A stretch of 49,570 nt of DNA from contig JBOGFI010000037.1 of the NCBI GenBank assembly GCA_050743365.1, positions 1 through 49,570 of the forward strand, read 5' to 3'. Positions 31,683-38,081 of the stretch are shown here, in pieces (position 1 is the stretch's first letter; the number at the start of each line of letters is the position of its first letter). Both the position numbers and the translations under genes were made by a program. The stretch is from JBOGFI01 sp050743365. Its GTDB lineage: Bacteria > Actinomycetota > Acidimicrobiia > IMCC26256 > JACDBD01. The notes under the pieces were generated by a model, which had not been told where the DNA came from, did no database searches, and was given only the letters and a program-made list of their open reading frames with translations.

Positions 31683-32402
31683 GTGGCGCCCTCGGCAGTC
31701 GTCGACAACGCCGTCTCCTTCCGCCGGCCGGGCCTCGGACTGCTCGCGCTCGAGGCGCCCCGCGCCGTCGCCGAGCTGGGCGCGTTCGGCGCCGCCCTGC
31801 CGCTGCTGCGGCTCGCGCCCCGCGGTTACGGCCACCCGGTGGTGGTGCTTCCCGGCTTCATGGCCTCCGACCGCTCCACCCGGCCGCTGCGGTGGTTCCT
31901 CCGGGACCGTGGCTACCACGTGCACGGGTGGAGGCTGGGCGCCAACCTCGGCCCGACCGACCACATCATCGAAGGCCTCGACGCACGTCTGACCCGGCTG
32001 CGCGAGGTCCACGGCGGGCACAAGCTGAGCCTGATCGGCTGGAGTCTGGGCGGGATCTACGCCCGCGAGATCGCCCGGGCGAACCCCGACGGCATCCGTC
32101 AGGTGATCACCCTCGGGAGCCCGTTCCGGCTCACCGACGGGGACGGGAGCCATGCCTCCGGCCGCGAGCCACCGCCGCTGCGCGTCCCGTCGACCGCCAT
32201 CTACAGCCGCACCGACGGGATCGCGGCGGGGGAGTCGTGCCACGATGGCCACGGCGAGCTCCGCGAGTGCGTCGAGGTGATCGGCAGCCACTGCGGCCTC
32301 GGGCACCACCCGGCCGTGCTGCTGGTGATCGCCGACCGGCTCGCCCAGCCCGACGGCGCGTGGCGGCCGTTCTCGCTCCGCCGTCTCCTCGCTCGGCGCT
32401 AG
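31683..32402 (+). CDS. alpha/beta hydrolase (lipase/esterase-type)
   Basis: 239 residues from GTG 31683 (VAPSAVVDNAVSFRRPGLGLLALEAPRAVAEL). GHPVVVLPGFMASDRSTRPLRWFLRDRGYHVHGWRLGANLGPTDHIIEGLDARLTRLREVHGGHKLSLIGWSLGGIYAREIARANPD has the G-W-S-L-G-G nucleophile elbow; IYSRTDGIAAGESC and EVIGSHCGLGHHPAVLL supply the acid and His. This layout resembles PGAP1/LipB-like or triacylglycerol-lipase hydrolases with a short lid. The TAG stop is the first three bases of repeat copy B. The preceding short gene ends 70 bp upstream. Confidence 0.82.
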   Translation: MAPSAVVDNAVSFRRPGLGLLALEAPRAVAELGAFGAALPLLRLAPRGYGHPVVVLPGFMASDRSTRPLRWFLRDRGYHVHGWRLGANLGPTDHIIEGLDARLTRLREVHGGHKLSLIGWSLGGIYAREIARANPDGIRQVITLGSPFRLTDGDGSHASGREPPPLRVPSTAIYSRTDGIAAGESCHDGHGELRECVEVIGSHCGLGHHPAVLLVIADRLAQPDGAWRPFSLRRLLARR

Positions 32403-32456
32403 GAAGGCCTGCCAGCCCGATGCTGGCCGCCAGGGGAGCGCGACCAGGAATGAGGG
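32400..32456. repeat. Convergent-junction repeat, copy B (short form)
   Basis: TAGGAAGGCCTGCCAGC at the left (its TAG is the lipase stop) and GGAGCGCGACCAGGA then ATGAGGG at the right, with the hairpin-forming pair GCCAGC/GCTGGC and the palindrome CTGGC-C-GCCAG between them. It shares both ends with copies A (17572) and C (43681) but lacks copy A's middle about 55 bp. Confidence 0.65.
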
Positions 32457-32457
32457 A

Positions 32458-32481
32458 CCTGATCAGAGCAGATCAGACGAG
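32458..32481. repeat. Left direct repeat of decayed insert
   Basis: Begins CCTGATCAGA and contains a second GATCAGA followed by CGAG. The same CCTGATCAGA core reappears at 32818, about 360 bp away, bracketing the SOS promoter and relic gene. Confidence 0.4.
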
Positions 32482-32494
32482 CGCGGGCTCGTGC

Positions 32495-32755
32495 TCACGA
32501 CGGTGTGACCTGCGCTGCCATGGCGTAGAGGAGCTCCCGCTCGCTCTCCTCGGCAGCCCGAAGGAGCAGCAGCGCATGGGCGTCGATGTGCTGAAGGATC
32601 GCGTCCGAAGCGAGTGAACGCAGCAGCTCTGGCGGGATCGCATCGACTTCGACAGATTCGCCCTTGAAGCGCTTCGCTCGGGCGTCGGTGCGCTTGGTCG
32701 GTGGCCACGCTTCCCCCGTTCGGCTCGGCGCGATCGGGGGAAGAAGAGGAAGCAC
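32495..32755 (-). CDS. small SOS-promoter-driven ORF, probable relic of a larger gene
   Basis: 86 residues from GTG 32755, located 5 bp after a -10 element, so the mRNA would be leaderless. The first 17 residues (VLPLLPPIAPSRTGEAW) are low-complexity. From residue 21 on, RTDARAKRFKGESVEVDAIPPELLRSLASDAILQHIDAHALLLLRAAEESERELLYAM reads like the genuine C-terminal end of a larger protein of the kind found on phages and plasmids (my impression, no family named). It looks as if an internal deletion joined the original start to the original end. It lies between direct repeats and next to repeat copy B. It could still be translated. Confidence 0.45.
   Translation of the reverse strand: MLPLLPPIAPSRTGEAWPPTKRTDARAKRFKGESVEVDAIPPELLRSLASDAILQHIDAHALLLLRAAEESERELLYAMAAQVTPS
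32710..32743 (-). other. CTTCCCCCG/CGGGGGAAG hairpin after SOS promoter
   Basis: Perfect 9-bp stem with a 16-nt loop, starting 24 nt after the LexA box in the transcribed direction. A matching hairpin occurs at 41641-41678 after the other LexA box. Confidence 0.55.
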
Positions 32756-32760
32756 TCGCT

Positions 32761-32789
32761 ACCCTAGCGAACGTACGTTCGGCTGTCAA
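32761..32789 (-). promoter_or_regulatory. SOS-type promoter with LexA box in the spacer
   Basis: On the minus strand a consensus -35 TTGACA (32789-32784), a 17-bp spacer and -10 TAGGGT (32766-32761). The spacer contains the perfect palindrome CGAACGTACGTTCG (32781-32768), fitting the Gram-positive/actinobacterial LexA consensus CGAAC-N4-GTTCG. Transcription is expected to begin at or next to the GTG at 32755. Confidence 0.72.
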
Positions 32790-32817
32790 GCGATGGGAGC
32801 GGCTTCACGACAGAGAT

Positions 32818-32837
32818 CCTGATCAGATCAGAGAAGC
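32818..32837. repeat. Right direct repeat of decayed insert
   Basis: CCTGATCAGATCAGAGAAG; shares CCTGATCAGA and ATCAGA with the left copy at 32458. It overlaps the stop codon of the flippase-like gene (32828-32830). Confidence 0.4.
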
Positions 32838-35161
32838 CCCTCGTGACGAAGCCGGCGCAGCGTGACGTAGCCGAGAGGGATCGGCAGCCAGTAGGTCAAG
32901 AGCCGGAACGTCAGGACACCGGCGACAGCGAGGCTGGCGTCGGTGCCCGCCGCGGTGAGGCCGGCCATCAACGCCGCTTCCACCGCGCCGAGCCCGCCCG
33001 GCGTCGGTGCGGCGCCGCCGACGGTGCTGCCGCCGAGGTACACGACGATGGCCGTGCTCGCGCCGACGTGCGCGTGCACCGCCGCGAGCGCGGCGGCGAA
33101 GCAGATGATGTTCAGCAGGATCACCGCCAGCGCGCCGCCCAGCAGCGCGAACGCCTTGGCCGGGTCGCGCAGGACCACGCCGAGCTCAGTGAACGCGCTG
33201 CGGATCGGCTGGAGCAGCCGTCGGCCGATGGCGGTGAAGAAGATGACACCGGCGACGGCGCCGACGACCACCACCGCCACGAGGATCTCCCAGTCCGCCG
33301 GCCGGGGCACGCCGAACCCGCTGGAGCCGATGAGGGGGATGGCGGCGGCGATGGCGACGAGGCGGGCGATGCCCCCTGCCACCGAGTTGAGGGCGGTCCC
33401 GGTCACCGCCTCCTCCGAACTGAGGCCCGAACGCTGGAGGAAGCGGATGCGCACCGCGAGGGTGCCGATCGACGCGGGCGTCAGCCGGCTCGTGAACGCC
33501 GCCGCCAGCTGCATCGCCGTCGCGCGCGTGAGCGCGATCTGCTGGCGCACGGCGCCCGTCTGCGACCAGCCCCCGGCGACGTAGGTGAGCAGCGACGCGA
33601 CCAGCGCGAGGGCGAGCCATCCAGGGTTGGACTCGCGGATCGCCTCGAACGCGCGCCCCAGCTCGCCGACCTGGGGCGCGAGGAGGTGGACGCCCAGCCC
33701 GAGCACCGCGACCACGAGGATGGTCTCGGGCCGGATGCGGGTCAGCGGCTCGAGCTTGGGCTCCTCGACCCCGGCGCCGTGCGCCGCCTGGGCCCGGACC
33801 TCGTCGAGCAGGCCCTTGTGGCCGCGCAGCGCGCGGCGGGTGGTGGACGACAGCACCGCCGGCTGGAGGAGCGGCAGCGCCGGAACGAGTGCCGCGGCGC
33901 CGATCCCGCGGGCCGCGCTGGCCACCGCGCGTTCGGCGCCCACGCGAATCGCGAGCGACACGAGCAGCTCGGCGACGTCCTCGGCGACGCGCCGGTCGGT
34001 GGCGGCCGACCGCCCGTCGGCCCAGTCGACCAGCGAGACCCGACCGCCGGCGACGTAGACGTTCTCTGCCCGGAGGGCGCCGTGGGCGAGATGCACGGCG
34101 TGGAGGGTGGCGACATTGCGCCACAGGTCGTCGAGGACGCCGTTGCCGAGCTTCGTCGGATCCAGTGAGGAGAGCGGGGTTCCCGGCGCGAGCTCCTCCA
34201 TCAGCACCGCCGCGCCGGTGAACCCGGCGGTGACCCAGACCGTCGGCGTGCAAACGCCCGCTCGTTGCGCGAGGAGGGCCAGATACGCCTCGTGCTCGAC
34301 TGCCTGGAGAGACGTGAAGAACGGCTGGTCGTGTTGGTCCCGCAGCGCTACCGCCCGCCAGGCCTTGTCGAGCAAGTCGGTGTCGCGCTCGTCGCGTCCG
34401 ATCGCCCGGCAGAACACGGCGGTGCCGTCGGCGGCGTGGCCCGTGAACACGGCCGAGCCGCGGCGGCCGAGTCCGGCGGGCGTGAGGTCGCTGATCGGAC
34501 GGCCGGTGCGGGCGAGCGCGTCGCGAACGGCCGCCAGCATCGGGCGTCCGCCGGGAGCGCCGAACGCGAGATGCACGAGCGCGCCCGCCACCCAGCCCAC
34601 GGCGAAGCCGCCGACCGCGTCGACCGGCAGATGCGCGCCTACGTAGATGCGCGCCAGCGCGACCAGCGCGACCACCGCCCACAGCAGCCGCCGGGGCCGG
34701 CGAGTGAGGAAGGGCGATGCCGCGGTCGCGAGCCCGGCGGCCACCGCGACGTAGGGCGACGGGAAGCCGAGGCCGCTGGCCTCGATGCCCCGCAGCTCGA
34801 CCCCCTTCAGGAGCCCCGCGGGAGCGTCGCGCTCGACGAGCCGCTCGACGAGCTCGGCCGCCCCCCACGAGAGCGCCGCCGCCACCACGAGGTCGCGGGC
34901 CAGCCGCAGCCGCCGGAACACGAGCGCGAGAAGCGGCGCGGCGGCTGCCGCCACCAGGGTCGCGGCCAGCACCACGCGGAACGGGTCCTCCATGAACCCG
35001 GGCAGCGTGTTGATCGCCTGGAACACGTTGGCCTCGGTCAGGCCGACGCGTCCGTCCCGCACCGACAACGCCGCCAGCACCAGGAGCACCACGCCGAGGA
35101 CGACGCGGATGACGTCGCCCGGGTGCCGCTCCGGCCGGTCCGGCGCGGCCACTTCCGTCAA
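32828..35161 (-). CDS. PAP2 - kinase-like - lysylphosphatidylglycerol synthase TM (flippase-like) fusion
   Basis: 777 residues from TTG 35161 (LTEVAAPDRPERHPGD), whose TTGA overlaps the acyl-CoA dehydrogenase stop and follows GAGGG; GTG 35152 is an alternative. Residues about 20-210: membrane segments with a PAP2-like R-x-x-x-G-A-H-x-x-x-D (ALARIYVGAHLPVDAVGG), but the PSGH motif reads FPSPY. Residues about 225-470: a soluble ABC1/RIO-type kinase-like domain with VLMEELAPGTPLSS, HGALRAENVYV and SLVDWADG; the catalytic Asp of H-x-D is Ala. Residues about 480-777: a UPF0104/LPG-synthase membrane region (GGSTVGGAAPTPGGLGAVEAAL). It probably handles an envelope lipid in the cytoplasmic membrane. 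Confidence 0.85.
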   Translation of the reverse strand: MTEVAAPDRPERHPGDVIRVVLGVVLLVLAALSVRDGRVGLTEANVFQAINTLPGFMEDPFRVVLAATLVAAAAAPLLALVFRRLRLARDLVVAAALSWGAAELVERLVERDAPAGLLKGVELRGIEASGLGFPSPYVAVAAGLATAASPFLTRRPRRLLWAVVALVALARIYVGAHLPVDAVGGFAVGWVAGALVHLAFGAPGGRPMLAAVRDALARTGRPISDLTPAGLGRRGSAVFTGHAADGTAVFCRAIGRDERDTDLLDKAWRAVALRDQHDQPFFTSLQAVEHEAYLALLAQRAGVCTPTVWVTAGFTGAAVLMEELAPGTPLSSLDPTKLGNGVLDDLWRNVATLHAVHLAHGALRAENVYVAGGRVSLVDWADGRSAATDRRVAEDVAELLVSLAIRVGAERAVASAARGIGAAALVPALPLLQPAVLSSTTRRALRGHKGLLDEVRAQAAHGAGVEEPKLEPLTRIRPETILVVAVLGLGVHLLAPQVGELGRAFEAIRESNPGWLALALVASLLTYVAGGWSQTGAVRQQIALTRATAMQLAAAFTSRLTPASIGTLAVRIRFLQRSGLSSEEAVTGTALNSVAGGIARLVAIAAAIPLIGSSGFGVPRPADWEILVAVVVVGAVAGVIFFTAIGRRLLQPIRSAFTELGVVLRDPAKAFALLGGALAVILLNIICFAAALAAVHAHVGASTAIVVYLGGSTVGGAAPTPGGLGAVEAALMAGLTAAGTDASLAVAGVLTFRLLTYWLPIPLGYVTLRRLRHEGLL

Positions 35162-36795
35162 GCGTGCTGTCCCTCGAGCGCCTGTTCGGCCAGGCGCCGC
35201 GCGATCACCCGCAGGCACAGCGTCTCGTCGGCGCCCTCGAAGATCGACAGCACGCGGGCGTCGACGAAGTAGCGCGACACCGGGAACTCCTCGGCGTAGC
35301 CCATTCCGCCGTGGAGCTGCATGGCCTCGCGCGTGACCCACTCGGCGGCACGGCACACGTAGGCCTTGACCATCGACGCCTGCAACGCGCCCTCGCCGTT
35401 GGCCATGCGCCGGGCGACGTCGTACGAGAACTGGCGGCCCGCCTGGATGAGTGCGGCCATCCGGGCGAGCTTGGCCCGGCTCAGCTGGTAGTCGAACACC
35501 GCCTTGCCGAACACGCGCCGCTCCTGTGCGTACCCGAGCCCGGCCTCGAACGCGGCCTGCATGAGCCCGACGGCACGTGCCGCAGTCTGGAGCCGGCCGT
35601 TCTCGAAGCCCTCCATCTGGAGGTAGAAGCCCTTGCCCAGACCGCCCTCCTCGCCGACGAGGTTCTCGGCCGGCACCAGCCAGTCGTCGAACGCGACCTC
35701 GTAGGAGTGCATGCCGCGGTAGCCGAGCGTGTCGATGGCGCGGCCCTCGACCTTGCCGCCGCCGTCCTGGGTGAACGAGAACGAGTGCCCCGGCGCCGGC
35801 TCCTTCTCCACCACGAACAACGACAGCCCCCGGTGGCCGGCGGCGCGGTCGAGGTCGGTGCGCGCCAGCAGCATGAGCACGTCAGCGCGCCCCGCGAAGG
35901 TGGCCCACGTCTTGACGCCGTTGATGCGGTAGCCGCCGCCATCGGCCGGCGTCGCGGTCACCTTGAGGTTGGCGACGTCGGAGCCGAAGTCGGGCTCGGT
36001 GACCATCACGCCCACCATCAGGTCACCGCTGGCCAGGCCGGGCAGCCACCGCTGCTTCTGCTCCTCGGTGCCGCCCCTCACGATCGCCCGCGTGAGGATT
36101 TCGGGTCGGGTGATGAGCGAGCCGCCCACGCCCAGCGAGCCCCACGACAGCTCCTCGGTCGCCACGACCATGCCGAGGTAGTCGTGCTCGCCGCCGGCGG
36201 CGAACCCCCCGTACTCCTCGGGCACCGACAGACCGAAGCCGCCGATCTCGGCGAGGCCGGCGATCACGTCCTCGGGGATGTCTGCGTTGGCGCGGTGCAC
36301 GTGCTCGGCGACCGGCCGCACCTTCTCCTCGGCGAAGCGGTGGAACGTCTCGCGCACGAGGTCGAAGTCGTCGGAGAGGTGCGCCGGCCCGGTGCCGTGC
36401 TTCTCCACCTGCTGGGCGAGCGAGTCGAGGAACTGGGGCGCGCGGTGCGCGGCGACGAAGGGCAGGGTGGGGGCGAGCACGCCGGGCTCGACACCCCACG
36501 CCTCGTCCCGGGCGATGAGGCGAGCGCCGATATCGGCGACGGTGTCGGCGACGAACGCGCGAGCGAGCATCGACTCCAGCTCGCCGTGCCCGGCGTACCC
36601 GAGCATCACCCGGCACCCCTCGACCGCGCTGGCCGCGTGGGCGAGGTCGTAGGCGACCACCTGGTGGGAGTCGAGCTTCCCGACCGCTACCCGCCCGTCG
36701 TCGGCGGAGGCGTCGGCCAGATAGGCAGCGGCGGCCGCCACGATCTCGCCGGCGGCGTCGACCGCGGCCGCGGCCGCGTCGAGATGGTCCGTCAT
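35158..36795 (-). CDS. acyl-CoA dehydrogenase with N-terminal helical extension
   Basis: 545 residues, about 150 longer than a standard acyl-CoA dehydrogenase. The extra part is an Ala-rich helical N-terminus (MTDHLDAAAAAVDAAGEIVAAAAAYLADASADDGRVAVGKLDSHQVVAYDLAHAASAVEGC). The core follows: VPEEYGGFAAGGEHDYLGMVVATEELSWGSLGVGGSLITRPEIL, VGVMVTEPDFGSDVANLKVTATPADGGGYRINGVKTWATFAGRAD, VGLMQAAFEAGLGYAQERRVFGKAVFDYQ and MQLHGGMGYAEEFPVSRYFVDARVLSIFEGADETLCLRVIARRL. It oxidises acyl-CoA to enoyl-CoA with FAD. Its stop overlaps the fusion membrane protein, so the two may be co-expressed. Confidence 0.93.
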   Translation of the reverse strand: MTDHLDAAAAAVDAAGEIVAAAAAYLADASADDGRVAVGKLDSHQVVAYDLAHAASAVEGCRVMLGYAGHGELESMLARAFVADTVADIGARLIARDEAWGVEPGVLAPTLPFVAAHRAPQFLDSLAQQVEKHGTGPAHLSDDFDLVRETFHRFAEEKVRPVAEHVHRANADIPEDVIAGLAEIGGFGLSVPEEYGGFAAGGEHDYLGMVVATEELSWGSLGVGGSLITRPEILTRAIVRGGTEEQKQRWLPGLASGDLMVGVMVTEPDFGSDVANLKVTATPADGGGYRINGVKTWATFAGRADVLMLLARTDLDRAAGHRGLSLFVVEKEPAPGHSFSFTQDGGGKVEGRAIDTLGYRGMHSYEVAFDDWLVPAENLVGEEGGLGKGFYLQMEGFENGRLQTAARAVGLMQAAFEAGLGYAQERRVFGKAVFDYQLSRAKLARMAALIQAGRQFSYDVARRMANGEGALQASMVKAYVCRAAEWVTREAMQLHGGMGYAEEFPVSRYFVDARVLSIFEGADETLCLRVIARRLAEQALEGQHA

Positions 36796-36857
36796 GCGGG
36801 ATGCAGCCTACCGAGGGCCTCCCGGATCGTCGGCCAGCCGCCGGCCGACCTTCGGCC

Positions 36858-36893
36858 TAACCGTCGGGGTAACCGTCGGCCTAACCGTCGGGG
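36858..36893. repeat. 12-bp tandem repeat (3 units)
   Basis: TAACCGTCGG occurs at 36858, 36870 and 36882, each 12 bp apart with GG or CC between. It lies between the DUF459 stop (which falls in the last unit) and the acyl-CoA dehydrogenase start. Confidence 0.7.
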
Positions 36894-37996
36894 AGCAAGG
36901 TCGTGGTCGTGGGCGACGCGCTGGTGGGAGGCGCGCTCGTGGACGGCGCGGTGGTGGGTGGAGCCGGAGGCGCGGTCGACGCCGGCGCCGCGGCGGCGGT
37001 GGTGGTCACGGTCGTCCTCGACTCGCGTGACGTCCCGGGGACGCGCGAGCTGCCCTCGGTCTCGATGGTCTGCTTGGCGGCCCCGGGCACCGCCTGGGTG
37101 GTGATCGCGCACCTCGGGTCGAGGCTGGCGAACACCGCGCCGGCGAGGCGGTCGCCACCCTCGGGCGTGAAGTGCACCCCGTCGTCGGCGCGCACCCGTA
37201 CCGTCTCGCCCGCGCCGTCGGGCAACGACGAGGCGTACTCGCCGTCAGGCCCCGTGAACAGCGTGTAGGCGTCGACGTAGGTGACCTCCGGATGGCGACC
37301 CGCCACCGTTTGGAACACCTCGTTGAGCTGGCGGACCTTCTCCGACCGGCGGTCCTCCAGCACCGGCGCCCCCACCCAATACACGGCGCGCCCGTCCCCG
37401 ATGAGCAGCGTCATCATCCTCTCGACGAGCTGCTCGTACCGAGGTCGCCACTCCGAGGCGTCGTCCTGCACCACGGGAGTGTCGTTGGCGCCGATGATGA
37501 AGACGGCGACCTCGGGGTCGAGCTTGAACATCTCTTCGCCGCCGCGCTCGGGCCAGTCGAAGAAGTCGGGGGACATCAGCCCGCTCGACACCTTGGAGTA
37601 GAAGACCGGCTGGACCACGCCGGTCTTGGCGGTGAGGTCGCCCAGTGAGGGGCCGACCGATCCCGCCAGCGAGTCCCCGCCGATCCAGAGTCGCAGCGGG
37701 TCGTCCGGGTCGAGCGGGCTCCGGCACGAGCCCGACGGCGTCGCGTCCCCCGTCACGGCCGGGGCGGTGGTTGCCGATGCCGCGGCGCGCTCTCCCAGCA
37801 GCTCGGGGTCGTCACCGCCGACGTCGACCACGCCGGTGAGCGCGAGCGCGGTGCCGGTGACGGCGAACCCGCCTGCGACCGCCCCGGCGACGAAGAGGCC
37901 GCGCACCAGGCGCCGGCGCCGCTGCTGACGGCGGTCACGGCGGGAGGCGGGGGCGGTGTCGTCAGGCGGCATCGAGGCGCGATCGCTCGGCGCCAT
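36881..37996 (-). CDS. SGNH/GDSL hydrolase, DUF459 family
   Basis: 371 residues. A basic N-terminus and one membrane segment (VRGLFVAGAVAGGFAVTGTALALTGVV, about 31-57) make it a membrane-anchored or exported protein. A Ser/Thr-rich stretch and the SGNH domain follow: LRLWIGGDSLAGSVGPSLGD (nucleophile Ser109), PEVAVFIIGANDTPVV, and ADDGVHFTPEGGDRLA with the catalytic Asp/His. The C-terminus is a Thr/Pro/Ala-rich tail (TTVTTTAAAAPASTAPPAPPTTAPST) likely spanning the cell wall. DUF459 proteins are thought to be O-acyl transferases or hydrolases acting on envelope polysaccharides. The stop lies inside a 12-bp tandem repeat. Confidence 0.88.
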   Translation of the reverse strand: MAPSDRASMPPDDTAPASRRDRRQQRRRRLVRGLFVAGAVAGGFAVTGTALALTGVVDVGGDDPELLGERAAASATTAPAVTGDATPSGSCRSPLDPDDPLRLWIGGDSLAGSVGPSLGDLTAKTGVVQPVFYSKVSSGLMSPDFFDWPERGGEEMFKLDPEVAVFIIGANDTPVVQDDASEWRPRYEQLVERMMTLLIGDGRAVYWVGAPVLEDRRSEKVRQLNEVFQTVAGRHPEVTYVDAYTLFTGPDGEYASSLPDGAGETVRVRADDGVHFTPEGGDRLAGAVFASLDPRCAITTQAVPGAAKQTIETEGSSRVPGTSRESRTTVTTTAAAAPASTAPPAPPTTAPSTSAPPTSASPTTTTLLPDG

Positions 37997-38081
37997 GCCG
38001 AGGGAATCGGATAATGGTAGTGGCGGGCGGCCTCAGCCGTGGGGACGCGTCGGCTCGGGTCGACTCGCAGCGGCGACTTCC

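Larger units (their letters stand above)
32458..32837. mobile_element. Decayed insert between direct repeats
   Basis: A segment of about 380 bp bracketed by related CCTGATCAGA direct repeats, holding a LexA-type promoter, a hairpin and the short relic reading frame on the minus strand. No transposase or integrase is left. The direct repeats could be a target-site duplication, an attachment-site pair or the scar of a deletion; which one is not decidable from a single locus. Confidence 0.3.

Noticed and set aside
32463..32789. Alternative 108-codon frame at the SOS locus
   Set aside because: Its start falls inside the -35 element and its residues have shadow-like composition; the GTG at 32755 is better placed.
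36858..36893. CRISPR array
   Set aside because: Only three 10-bp repeats with 2-bp spacing, no spacers and no cas genes.
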